Shown here: in pieces, positions 1 to 11,428 of the stretch
How the letters are laid out: each line of letters opens with the position of its first letter
Numbering within the stretch: the stretch's first letter is position 1
From: Parafenestella ontariensis
Lineage: Eukaryota > Ascomycota > Dothideomycetes > Pleosporales > Cucurbitariaceae
Length of the DNA: 64,000 bases
Assembly (NCBI GenBank): GCA_021596325.1
Contig: JAKGDA010000045.1
Span: forward strand, 124,001 to 188,000
Direction: 5' to 3'
The notes under the pieces: generated by a model
The model's database searches: none
What the model saw: the letters and a program-made list of their open reading frames with translations, nothing else
What the model was told of the DNA's origin: nothing
Program-made: the position numbers and the translations under genes

Positions 1-279
1 TCAACCTATGTCTTGGACTCGTTCCGCGATATCAGTTCCGAAGTGTTCATCATGAACATGGTCTTTAAGAACTTCTTGTTCTACGGCTTCAGCTACTTTG
101 TTAATGATTGGACGGCCTCGGCTGGTCCTGCGACTGTGTTTTACGTGTTTGGCGGGGCTGCTGCGGTGATGATTATCACCACACCGGTGTTTTTCTTCTG
201 GGGAAAGAAGTATAGGAGCTACTGGCATAGGCACAATGTGCTTCAGAAGTGGGGGATCACTACGCATGCGGAATTGTAA
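1..279 (+). CDS. MFS transporter, C-terminal fragment
   Basis: The frame is open from base 1, so the gene begins outside the window; the stop is TAA at 277-279. About 92 residues remain. They contain two hydrophobic segments (around FKNFLFYGFSYFVNDW and VFYVFGGAAAVMIITTPVFFF) followed by a basic cytoplasmic tail with HRHNVLQKWG. The pattern SFRDIS near the start, FKNF, one last transmembrane helix and a short basic tail matches the end of fungal DHA1-type major facilitator drug/metabolite antiporters of the plasma membrane. The family call rests on this fragment only, and the substrate cannot be inferred. Confidence 0.7.
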   Translation, partial: STYVLDSFRDISSEVFIMNMVFKNFLFYGFSYFVNDWTASAGPATVFYVFGGAAAVMIITTPVFFFWGKKYRSYWHRHNVLQKWGITTHAEL

Positions 280-1099
280 ATGCCGTTTAGGCTGGAAAGC
301 TATTAATGGGACGTTTCGTTGTCGTAGACTATGAATCTTCAAGCTTCTTCTGGTATACCTTTGATCATCTACCTCCCGTCTTTCCCTGCTGCTGGTAGCT
401 AAGAAATATTTCAAGTGCTTGTTGAGGAGCATTGGCGCTCCCTTCGTTCGTATGGAAGGCGTTGGGCTAGCAAGAGGGTATTTGATGGACCGGTGAGTAG
501 TCTAGATCGCCTCGCGTTCAGCCTGACCCCACAACTGCGCATTTTGCAACCGTGCGTGAAAAGCACCTTGCGGCCATGATCACGTTTTAATCCAACTTCG
601 ATTTACTGCTAGGGATGATAGTTATCTACGGGCTTGGGCACACATATTTGTTCAGGCAGGCGCTGTCTGCAACTGCCTCAGCGACGATGGAAGCGGTGAC
701 GCAACGTTGACAACGACCACCTCATTCTCACACGCATCACTTTCGCGAACGCTTCACTTCTCAACCCATTATGTCGATCCATTAGGTCAACTCATTATGC
801 ACCCTTCTTGCCGCTGTCTTAATGGCCCCCAACTCGATCGAGTTGCACAAGTCTCCAAAGCTGCCGCAGTTGCAACGTGTCAGTTCTCATTGGACGCCAT
901 ACGCCATGCGCTGCGCAACTCGGCGACTCTTCGACACATGATAAGGCTACCATTTTCACTGGAAGGCCACCAGGCTGACTGCTACAGCCTCTTTCAGCTG
1001 AGAAAAAGACATAATATGGCTGGTCTCTTCCTGCCAGGGCAGCCGTTCCTCCAATTCACCTAGCCTCCTCTATCACGAGGTCACAAGTACATTCTACTC
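280..1099. other. intergenic, no gene seen
   Basis: This holds the 3' flank of the MFS gene and the upstream region of the NLR gene. A 118-codon open frame at 707-1063 starts with a non-ATG codon, has no domain and lacks splice signals, so I do not call it. Confidence 0.6.
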
Positions 1100-4000
1100 A
1101 TGAGCGATCCTCTTTCAGTAGCAGGCTCTATTGCCGGCTTACTTTCCATCGCAGATGTGGTGTTTCGAAGGCTCTATCACTATGTCAAGACTGTGAAGAA
1201 GGCGGAGAAAGAAATCCTGGGGTTCAAAAACGAGGTTGCAGCTCTTACTGGGGTACTGCACAACTTGCATCTCATTGCCGAGGAGTTGGAAGATGATAGT
1301 ACGTTCGACAACGCCATCAGGACCGATCATGTTACCGCCTGTTCTGCCACACTAATGCGACTTGACAGTCTTCTGTCCAAGATACAATTCTCCAAGGACC
1401 AAAATGTCAAGAACACCCTGCAAAAGCTCAAGTGGCCATTCAAGTTGACGGAGACCAATGAGCTTGGTGACGAAGTACGTAGGCATCGAGAAACGCTCAG
1501 CCTTGCACTTTCCGCGGATACCATGGTCGCGCTACTGCAATGTCTGTCTTCTCAGAAGGATATCATCAACCAACTGAATGGGATACAGGCGACTCTGCAA
1601 AAGAATAAAGACATCCAACTCGGGATTGCCCTGAGCGAGGACCGAAAGCGTATCTGGAAGTCGTTCTTCAAGGTTGAGCCGAGCCTGTACTATGAGAAAT
1701 CATTGAAGGATCGTCATTCTGGAACAGGGTCATGGCTATATCAGGATAGCGCATTCCAATCCTGGTTGGACGAGCCTGGCAGCAGAGTATGGCTGACGGG
1801 TATCCCTGGAGCCGGAAAGACCGTCCTATCCGGCATGATCATCCAAGAATGTTTCGCAAGAGCGTCGGCAACCGAGGCTATTGCCTATTACTATTGCGAC
1901 TACAGCAATCCATTTTCACAAAGCATTGTCAACATCCTTAGTGCTCTTGCAGGACAGATCGCCACAAGAAATGAAGATAGCTTCAAGCTACTCAAAGACT
2001 ATTATGACCAGTTGCATGCTCGAGACCAAATGGCAAGGCAACCGAAGATCGAGGAACTCATTACGCTCATTCATGATATGGCTTCCTTATTTGACAATGT
2101 CCGGGTAATTGTGGACGGATTGGACGAGTGTGGAGAGGCTATGACAGCTGCTACTGAGTCACTTCATAAGCTTGTATGCGCCCCGCGTGCAACGATCTCA
2201 CTAGCTATCCTGAGCAGGAAAGAACAACTCATTGGCAACGTGTTGGAAGGAGATGATAACTATAACTACATCGAGATTGCGGCACACGAAGAAGACATCA
2301 AACGTTATGTTGAATCGGAGATCGAAGCGCGCATGCAAAAAAAGCTTCTGCGCATTCGCAGCGCTGAGCTGAAGATCTTGATTGTACAAGAGCTAATATC
2401 CAAAGCTGATGGGATGTAAGTAAACATGTTTCCAAGTCTTTATGTATGTCTAGCTAATATTTGTCAGGTTTCGATGGGTAGCTTGTCAGCTCGACCACCT
2501 CTGTGGACTAGCCACTGACCTCCAACGTCGCAAAGCATTGACTCAACTGCCAAGGACTCTGGAAGAATCATACGAGCGTATCCTTCTGCGGGTAAAGAAA
2601 CCTGTCGCTCCTCTGGTTTCTAGGACTCTTCAATGGCTGGCCTATGGGACACCAAAGCTAGAAATCGATGCTTTACTAGAAGCGCTCTCAATCGAGGACG
2701 ATAGTGACGTCCTTGATCCCGAAGCCCGTACAACCGAAGAAGAACTATTGCTCCATTGCAGCAGTCTGATTCGTAAAACTGGCACACATCTTGAATTCGC
2801 TCACTTCACAGTACAGGAGTACTTGCAAAATTTGACGACGGACAATGGCCAACTAAGCCAATTTTGCTTAGCTCGGGATTCCAAGACAGTGCTTGCAAAA
2901 GCTTGCTTGTCCTACCTCTGCTTGCCAGTCTTCGATACGCCACCGGAGCCATTTCTCGAAGATTTCGGGTCTTTTAAAGAAGATTATCCATTCCACACAC
3001 ACGCCTCCATTGCTTGGTCTGGCTATATGGAGGGAGCATGGAGTGATACTGGACTGCGTCATCTCTATCGTCGACTCTTCAATTTGAAAAAGACCCCTAA
3101 CTTCGTCCTCTACACTATTCAGCGTTTGGTGGGCAACGGAATAAATAAAGGACAGGAGATCACAGTCCCTACTGTCGAAAATGATTGTTTTGGTATTGTT
3201 TGCGACGAGGAATTTCGGCCATTACACGCCGCTTCTCTATTCGGCCTAAAAGAGGTGTGTCAATGGTTGGTGGATCAAGGCTGTGACGTGAATCTACCTT
3301 CTCCGATGGGCACACCCCTCACGCTGTGTTTTGGTACCATGTTCAACTTTTACAAGTTGGTGGGGCTGAAAATCTCAGTCGATGATCTAGCAATTGCAGA
3401 GACGTTTGCTTTTCTTAGGAAGTCCGGTGCAGCCGAGGACACGATCCCAGAAAGTATCCTTCAGGTTCTTACTGAATTCTCGGACGGCGACTTCAACGTT
3501 ATAGAGGCTGTCAAATCCTTCCAAGAGCGTGCAGAAGTGCAACTCTCACCAGCACATAGCGCGATATCTGACGACACTTTCGATGCGAGGCTCTTCCATT
3601 GCATCGCCCGCGATCAGGTGGAGCGTGTCAGTTACTTTTCTCGGGACCCAAGATTTTCTTCACGCTCCCCAGAATATAACGTTGATCTTTTACATTGGGC
3701 AGCAGACCAAGGCGCTGTTCGAACAATGGCCTTGCTTTTAGATCTCGGCTTCGATCCAGCAGCTCAAGATGAACACGGAAAGAACGTATTACATCACTGC
3801 ATACATCTCGAAAACGACGCAGTTTTGTCTCAATTCGTGGCTTCCCCAGGCATAGAGAATCCTGCTAGCGACGGATCGACAATTTGGCACCACGCAGCAG
3901 CAGCTGGCGCATTACGGATGCTTGAACTTTTGGTCGAACACAGCGAAGCAGCTCTTGGGTTACTGAAAACATACGAGGGGAGAACACCCTTGATGTACGC

Positions 4001-7000
4001 CATAGCTTCCGGAAGTGAGCCATGTTGTTTGTTTCTTGTTCGGACAATGCAGGCCCATGGGCAGGCGCTCGATGACCCGGCAATTTTGCATAGTTGCATA
4101 GCCATGGGCTTATCTCGGGTTTTGCTACAAATACTCGATTATGGGTATAGTATCCAGGCGATTACCGACAATCGACGTTCTGCTTGGTTCTTTGTTACTC
4201 CGTCGACTACTTCAGACATGTTCGAGATGATGCTGTCCATGGGCGTGGATCCATTAAGTCAGGACGCCATGGGGAAGTCACCCTTGCACGCTTTGTTCGA
4301 TGGTACGCGACGTGCCGATCCTCAGAACAGTCAGAAAGGTGCGAAGAATGGTGTCAATAGTCTGGTTGACCGCAAAACTCTCACCTTGCGACTGGACGAG
4401 GTAAATGAGATGATGCTCGATCATCTTTTGACATCTACATCAGCTCAATTAAAGGACGACGAAGGACATACACCATGGTTCTACTTCTGTACAAAGTACG
4501 TCCCGCGTTTTCTGCGTACCATTGAGAACCAAAACACGCTCGCCAATGATAGTCTGGAGACGCTTGTAAGACGTTTGGCACTGGGACACGCGATTGAGGC
4601 GTTCGAAAGTGAAAACGAAACCCTAACTGGGGTTGAATTACTCATCGAAGAATGTCTTGATATATTTGAAGATGCGAGCGACAGATGTAAGGGGGTGATT
4701 GCACGAGTACTAAACGTCCTTGTGACTTACGAAGGCATCGTGATCGATGGTGAAAAGGACATCATGACGCGCCTAATTGTCTGGTCCATCGAAAACCGAG
4801 AGAAAAAGATCTTCGACCTTCTTTTGAACTGTGGTGTAGACATACACTGCGGCAATAGCAGGTCCAACGGTGATTCAGCATTGGGTACCTCAGCCTTTGG
4901 ATACGGAGACTTCGATATGTTCATCGAGCTGATCAACCATGCGAAGCTTGACCGCCTCAACGATCTAGATGGCCAAGGATGGGCGCCGATACACGCGGTT
5001 TGCGATGCCAATGACGAATCCTCCGCGCGATTAAAGCGTCTGCAAGCCTTATTGGAAGCTGGTGCTAGCCCTGATGTTCGCACTAAAACTAGCAATATGA
5101 CCGCGCTGCACCTTGCCGCTGGCAGCGACTTCATAGAGGGATTTCAAACCTTACTCGAGTACAAAGCCGACATTACCCTTCGAGACGCCGACGGCTGGGA
5201 TGTCATGGCATATGCTGTGTATCACGGAAGTTCCGAGATCTTCCAGTTTTTAGAAAACCAGTTCGGCGATGACAAGACTGTTCATAACTGCGAACACAGA
5301 TATGCACTCAAAGAGTCTGTCGCCCCTACTCTTGGATGCACTCTGTTTCATCTGGCCACTGTACGTGATGAAGTTGAAATGTTGGAGAAGCTTAAACTCG
5401 GTGGAAGATTCACGAACATGCACGAGGCCTCGGAAATCGGGAAGACTCCGCTGTACCTTGCGGCGGGGTTCAATGCGGAAAAGTGCGCAAGGTGGCTCAT
5501 AAAACACGGAGCCGACCTCAATGCCAGAACATACGAGGCGCAAAGCACTGCGCTGCATCGTGCCGTTACTAATGGCAATTTCTCCATCGTGACGATACTG
5601 GTCAGGGCTGGAGCAGAGCTCCTGAAAGACAAACGAAACAAGCGACCCGACTACTACGTTCCAAAAGGGAAAGAGAAGAAGCTGTTCAAAGCACTCGAGA
5701 GGTCTCACGCGCCCGATCTAGTTTCTCTGAATCTATTGTCAGGTGCCGCTGCCGGTTTTCAGCCCTTCTTTAAGGCGATTCGCGATGAAGACGTCGACGC
5801 ATGTCACACGATGATACGAAAAGATCCACATATTGTATCAACACCGTCTCTAGACTGTGGTGTGTGTACACCATTGATTCTCTCCCTTAGGAAAGCTTGC
5901 ATAGAGGTGGTACGTCTGCTACTGGAAAGTGGAGCTACCACTGCTGGATACAGATGTAACAACCACTACTCTAAGACCTCTGACCACTGCGGCGCATCTT
6001 CTATTCAACTAGCAATAATGCGACCGGAGCTTAACTCGGCATTACCCCTTCTGCTTGATTTGTGGTCTCTGCAGCATACTGACAGTTGGCATGGTGTCAC
6101 GCCTGTCTCTGTAGCTGCCGCATTCAACCCGGAGGCAATCGATATCATTCACGATCATGTCATTTCCCACGCTGAGCGTTATCTGTAAGCTACCTTTTTG
6201 ATACTGATACATATACATCACTAACGAAGCGTAAATAGTGACTTTAACTTCCACAAACCAGCGGACTTTCGCTCACGACAATTCGACAGAGTACCATCAT
6301 GGGGCCTCTGGGACGCACCGCCACTACATGTCGCTGTACATAACAAGAAGTTGAAGTCAGTGTTGCGACTTCTTGCTTACGGCGCAGATGTTCGCAGCCG
6401 CGATGTTCAGGGTGCAACAGCACTGCACATAGCTGCCATGCATGGCTATATTGACATCGCAGAGATTTTATTTGCTCACGGCGCAGACGCAAATGCACGA
6501 GACGAATGGCTGCGTACGCCACTTATTATCTGTGCTGGTGCGACTCACAACGACGATTGGGACTTTGCTAAGCTACTTCTTTCGCAAGGAGCTGACAAGC
6601 ATGCAAAAGACTTCAATGGAGAGACTGCATTACATGCGGCTGCATTGGAAGGTCGTCTTAACATGTTTCTTCTACTACTTGACGCTGGATGTGATCCCAC
6701 TACGAAAACTCGGCCAGGCGGGCATTGTGCGTTAGCATCGGCGTTAAAACACCCACACATGGCAACCTATATTTACGCGCGAGGCTTCAACCTCGACCAT
6801 TTGATTCCGCGGGACGCTGATAATTTTTCGCTGGTGCATTGGACGGAAAATTACTTGAAGCGACTACTTCGATACCTTCCAAAAAAGACCCGCGTCAAGA
6901 TGATCAATTATGAGACAAGGTCTACCACAAACGCCCTGGTGGAAGCTGCTAGTGTCGAAGACATCAATGCTCTCGACGATCTCATGAAAGCTGGAGCAGA

Positions 7001-7499
7001 CATCGAGTTTGCAGCTTGCAATGGCTGGGGATCAGCCCTCATCGCGGCCTGTACTGTTGACCGGCTCGAATCTGTCAAGCGTCTCGTATATTACGGAGCC
7101 AAATACGAGTCAACAATCGACGGAACGCGTATTACCGCAACACAAGCAGCCCGCCACTCGCCGCGATTAGTCCAATGGCTCCTCGTGGGGAGGTACACCG
7201 AGCAGCCCAGACTCACAAACTTCGCGGCGCAAACGGGGCAGAGTGTCAAGTCCTGGTCTGGAGTCCGACAGTTGGAAATCGGGTTGGACGGCTTCTACAA
7301 GAGAAGCCATCGGCGGGCTTGCCACTCGCTATTCGAATACGTGTGCTGGATATATGGCCAGAGGGATTCGTGGAGGCAGATGGTGCCGCTATCCTGGAAG
7401 CCTGAGGCTCATTTTGCGGCACTGCCTGGGGAACCAGGGCATCCGCTCGAAGCAAGATTTGCGCTACGAGTGAAGGATGATGGGTCCATGGAATTGTAG
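1100..7499 (+). CDS. NLR-like STAND protein: fungal N-domain, NACHT, ankyrin repeats
   Basis: Three exons, 1100-2415, 2468-6184 and 6239-7499, give 2,097 residues. Introns of 52 and 54 nt have GTAAGT/GTAAGC donors, and the second has a CTAAC branch site. The N-terminus (MSDPLSVAGSIAGLLSIAD) is the helical domain typical of fungal STAND proteins. The NACHT P-loop GIPGAGKT is at residues 234-241 and the Walker B VIVDGLDE at about 336-343. Intron 1 interrupts the GMFRW motif, followed by the LPRTLEESYERIL winged-helix region. Degenerate ankyrin repeats start near residue 690 and are best formed in the last third (GADVRSRDVQGATALHIAA, GADANARDEWLRTPLI). NLRs of this layout are thought to act in non-self recognition: ankyrin repeats sense a ligand, NACHT oligomerises and the N-domain signals. 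The specific ligand is unknown. It stands alone, with no partner effector gene next to it. Confidence 0.9.
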
Positions 7500-8051
7500 C
7501 CGTAAAAGTTGATAGCATGCATCATCCATTCTCGTGGGCCTTCGTAGAGAAACAGCTAGGACGCTAGAGAGGGGTACCGTTGTGTATAGTTTGCGGACAG
7601 ATATTGAGATCTTGAGGCCGTTTCTTGGGTTTTAGACGTCGATGCAAACATGGAACTCTATGATTTGCACTATATCGCAGGCTTGTAGATGCGCTGAAGC
7701 ATACATAGGTACCGCAAATGACAGAATCGTAGAATCAGCAAGAGATGGCATCAGGTATCTTATATGTACTAACAGATATGCAGACTTGCAGCGAAGTGAC
7801 TACTAAGAGTCAACTATGTACACCAGAATTACTTCCAACGTTCCGTGGGTGCGATGGGATGTGGCGCACGTGATAACAAGCGCACGTGTAAGTCCGCTTG
7901 TTGGCCAGATTCAGGAATCCCTGCTCCACCGAACCGACCGCCTCGACTCCGAACATCTTACGTGCCCATCTTACCACTCACGCAACCACAGCTTTCCATA
8001 GCTCCAAGCACAGCTAAACACTGCCGTAGAAGATCAAATTCTGTCGCAATC
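7500..8051. other. intergenic; SAR1 promoter region
   Basis: No coding signal is seen. The right part contains two CACGTG palindromes (listed separately) and a C-rich stretch just before the SAR1 start. Confidence 0.6.
7867..7888. promoter_or_regulatory. paired CACGTG E-boxes upstream of SAR1
   Basis: Perfect CACGTG palindromes lie at 7867-7872 and 7883-7888, both preceded by GG/C-GC, with a third ACGTG near 7960. CACGTG is the core site of fungal bHLH regulators. They lie 164-185 bp upstream of the SAR1 ATG. Function is inferred. Confidence 0.35.
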
Positions 8052-9231
8052 ATGTGGATTCTCGATTGGTAAGTCTTATGTTGGTGAATGCGTGTAGCCG
8101 CGTTACTGATCTTGCGATAGGTGTAAGTTCACTCCACTTTACTGCCGTTAGCATCCTATGTATACGAAGCGCCCAATCGCCTATGGGAGTACAATACGAC
8201 GAGCGATCATATTCGGCAATGGGCATTACAAAATATCAAGAGAGCCCGAAGACAGCAGCGACCGAATTTCAGGCGAAGCGCACTTATCGCTAGGCTTGCG
8301 CAGCCAAGCTCCCACCACTGTTATAATCGAAAGCGCATAATAATACAACCGTTCGCGCACACGTGGAGAAAACATGGGCTGATATATTGTTACAGTCTGG
8401 GACGTTCTGTCCTCGCTTGGTCTGATGAACAAGGTAATTGGAAACCACTCAAGAAACATGTACAACAAAGCTAACAACATCGTTGTAGCATGCCAAGCTC
8501 CTCTTCCTTGGACTGTACGTATCCCATACCATCGATCCAATTGCAAGTGCAACGTACTGATATAACGTTTAGTGACAATGCTGGAAAGACCACGTATGGC
8601 TACCGGTTTCGTGCGCGAATCCACAATCTGACAGAACCAGGCTCCTCCATATGCTCAAGAACGACAGGGTCGCAGTTCTGTAAGGAACATACACCTGGAC
8701 TTGCGTTTTGCCACAGCTGACATGGTACTTCCAGCCAGCCGACGCTGCACCCGACATCAGAAGAGCTCTCGATAGGCAACGTAAAGTTCACAACCTTCGA
8801 TCTCGGAGGCCACGCACAAGCCCGACGACTATGGCGTGACTACTGTACGCCTCCCCCTCCCCTCTTCTCCCTCCACCAACGACCATCCACTAACCCTCCC
8901 TACCTACCATACAGTCCCCGAAGTCTCCGGCATAGTCTTCCTCGTCGACGCAAAAGACCACGAGCGCCTCAACGAATCCAAAGCAGAGCTCGACGCTCTC
9001 CTCGCCATGGACGAACTCAAGTCCACGCCCTTCGTCATCCTCGGCAACAAGATCGACCATCCAGACGCTATCTCTGAGGACCAGTTGCGATCGGTGCTCG
9101 GCTTGTATCAGACTACCGGCAAGGGCAAGGTGCCGCTGGAGGGGATTAGGCCGGTTGAGGTGTTTATGTGTAGTGTGGTTATGAGGCAGGGTTATGGAGA
9201 GGGGATTAGGTGGTTGAGTCAGTATGTGTAG
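8052..9231 (+). CDS. sar1: COPII small GTPase Sar1
   Basis: The joined exons encode 189 residues, exactly the usual Sar1 length. Exons: 8052-8068, 8121-8122, 8396-8433, 8489-8514, 8573-8593, 8641-8679, 8735-8844, 8915-9231. The protein starts MWILDWFWDVLSSLGLMNK, then has the P-loop GLDNAGKT, switch motif LHPTSEEL, DLGGH (G3) and NKID (G4), and ends WLSQYV. Sar1 inserts into ER membranes through its N-terminal amphipathic helix and recruits the COPII coat for ER-to-Golgi transport. The gene is intron-rich (seven introns) compared with its neighbours. The second exon must be only two bases (GT) if both flanking introns use canonical GT-AG ends: it completes Trp6 (TG|G) and starts Phe7 (T|TC). 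A single intron with a non-canonical AA donor would give the same protein. Confidence 0.93.
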
Positions 9232-9631
9232 AGTGCACGAAGGGGGGCACATGGTGGGTTAGGACGGGCGGATTATGGAGTTGGAAGACGGGATGGGATG
9301 GGGTGGGACTTGTGGAAGTTAGCGACACGATGCATGACTGTTTTACGCACACTAGACGTAGTATCAAGGGCGTTGGCGTTGCTATCAAGAAATGATATTA
9401 CATACTACCCGCTTTCGATATTCGTACTTGTGTTTAGATGGAACTCTTCAAGCTCGGATATATCGCTTGCGCTCTTATTATAAAGACAGGCTGAGACCGC
9501 TCGGTATATCTAAAGGAAAGCCTAAGAAGCCATGATCTGACTCCCGGCATGCAATATCCCAAACGCCGCCCAATGCTTCCGCAATTGCTCTCCGCTCGCT
9601 TCTTGTACGCTTTCTCCCACCCTCGGCCTGA
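9232..9631. other. convergent intergenic region
   Basis: 3' flanks of SAR1 and the nucleoporin gene. Nothing else is visible. Confidence 0.6.
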
Positions 9632-10897
9632 TCAATCATCATATTCCGCATCCTTTACCCCACAGAAATCCGATCCCAGACACGTATCCACCATATACCA
9701 CACCCTCCAATACAGACTTGCGCTCTGCTCATCAAACGTCCCATCTTCCTTCCTCGGTACTTGATTCCCGATAATCCCCTGACCCGAGCCAATGACCCAG
9801 CCTATAATCGGTAGTGAGCCGAATGTTTGTTGCCAGCGGGGAGGCGCGGGGAGGAAGGCTTTTTCTTGGGGGAGAAAGACTGCGGGTTTGACGTTTGCGC
9901 CTTTGAGGCGGAGGGTTGCGCGTTGGGAGCGGGGGTTGAGTGCTGTTGAGGCTGTGTTTTGAGGTTGGAGTTGAGTTTGGGTTTGCGATGCTGGAGCTGC
10001 GTAGAGGTCGTCGGCGTGGCTTGGGAAGGCGCCGGTTGCGCGTAGGAGCGAGGGCTCTGTGACGGATCGGGATAATCGGCTTTGTGATGCGGGTATGGAA
10101 GCGGTCGCTGTAGCTGAGGAGATGGTAGTGGACGACTGGCTTACGCCTCTTGCTCCTACGGTACCGGAGGAGACAGTATTCGGTGAAGCAGTCAGTGACA
10201 CTCCTCCTGCTTCAGCACGAACCGGCTTGTCTCCAACCGTTGGTCCTGTTCCCCTATATGGCTCTGCGTAGACCGTGAAGCCCTGGATACTCTTCGGGCT
10301 GTAATGGCACGCCCTTTCTGCCGCCTCCGCCGAGTCGAAAGTGACCTTGATCCAATGATCGCCACCGACAAACTCATTGACCTTCCTTAACGCTGATTTC
10401 GTCAGGGTCTTGTAGTGTAGGGAGCGCTGGGAAGCGAAGGAGAAGCCGGACTTGGAGGTGGGGGGCTCGCGGTCGTATTCCTCGTAGATGAGGCCTCCGG
10501 ACACTTTCTCGTAGTGCGATATCGCGGCCCATTGCGCGTCGGTGCCGTAGCCGTAGAGGATCACTTCTTTGGGCTCCTTGCTAGCGCTATTCGTGGGTGC
10601 GCCGCTTGCTTGAAACGATGTAGCGAGACCTCCTGCGTCTATGAGATTCGGCGCTGATGCGGAAGGTGGTAGCGCTGCTACTGGTCGTGCTGATAGCGAG
10701 CGCTTCTTGTCCTCATCTGCCCTGAAGCGGCCAAAGATATCGTCGATGGCACGTTGGTTTTCGAGCTTTGCTTCATCCGCCGCGCTCTTCGTCGTGGGTG
10801 TCTTTGCTCGAGAGGTTCCGCGTTTGCGTGCTTTGCCGAAAGGGCCCTTTTCTTCGGGGATGCGCCGCTGGTTTTGTTCTGAACTGGAGGAGGACAT
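9632..10897 (-). CDS. Nup53/Nup35-type nucleoporin (MPPN RRM)
   Basis: A single exon of 421 residues from the ATG at 10897 (MSSSSSEQNQRR). An in-frame upstream ATG at 10996 would add 33 residues and cannot be excluded. The middle (about residues 105-205) has the atypical RRM fold of the Nup35/Nup53 family: KEVILYGYGTDAQW, then GLIYEEYD, WIKVTFDSAEAAERA and GFTVYAEPYRG. Flanks are Ser/Thr/Gln-rich and disordered. The C-terminus (SLPIIGWVIGSGQGIIG) resembles the amphipathic membrane-binding helix of Nup53. Family members sit in the inner ring of the nuclear pore and bind Nup170/Nic96-type partners. It is divergent from the F-box-like gene at 11429. Confidence 0.78.
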   Translation of the reverse strand: MSSSSSEQNQRRIPEEKGPFGKARKRGTSRAKTPTTKSAADEAKLENQRAIDDIFGRFRADEDKKRSLSARPVAALPPSASAPNLIDAGGLATSFQASGAPTNSASKEPKEVILYGYGTDAQWAAISHYEKVSGGLIYEEYDREPPTSKSGFSFASQRSLHYKTLTKSALRKVNEFVGGDHWIKVTFDSAEAAERACHYSPKSIQGFTVYAEPYRGTGPTVGDKPVRAEAGGVSLTASPNTVSSGTVGARGVSQSSTTISSATATASIPASQSRLSRSVTEPSLLRATGAFPSHADDLYAAPASQTQTQLQPQNTASTALNPRSQRATLRLKGANVKPAVFLPQEKAFLPAPPRWQQTFGSLPIIGWVIGSGQGIIGNQVPRKEDGTFDEQSASLYWRVWYMVDTCLGSDFCGVKDAEYDD

Positions 10898-11428
10898 TGT
10901 CAGTTGGGTTTGCGGGTTGTGGTAGAGACCGCGCTGCGAATGACTCCAAGTTACGTCTCTAAAGATAGCGAAGCGGGTCACAAGCTGATCGTGCATGGGT
11001 TTTCACTCCTCAGGCCTCGTTCATTCTCGTTGAAACCCCAGACTAGATAGATTCAGCGAAATTGAAACTTACTCTGCAAACTCGAACGCCCAAGGCAGCT
11101 TCCTCCCCGTCGAATCGAATGCGCGCTCTGAATCAGGCACAGCGTGGACCTGCATCTTCGCCTGATATCTCGAAGCGCCTGTAGTCTATGTGTGAAGCCG
11201 CAAACTCTTGCAGATAATCGTCGCTCTCTTTGTTTATGCGCTTGGAGTAGAGCCAAGTCAGCCCCAGAAACGGCCGCGGCAAAGCCACAGTGGCCCGTGC
11301 GTTGATTGAGGCGCACCATCAGATCTTCACTGCGGTGACACGACGGCACCATTCCCGATTCACACATTTCTTATGCGGGCGCATGGCTGGGTAATTCTGT
11401 TGCCTAGTACGACGTCCGCGTAAAGCCA
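10898..11428. other. bidirectional promoter region
   Basis: This separates the nucleoporin gene (minus) from the F-box-like gene (plus). No convincing ORF or repeat. Confidence 0.55.

Noticed and set aside
707..1063. 118-codon plus-strand frame upstream of the NLR
   Set aside because: Non-ATG start and no domain; likely chance.
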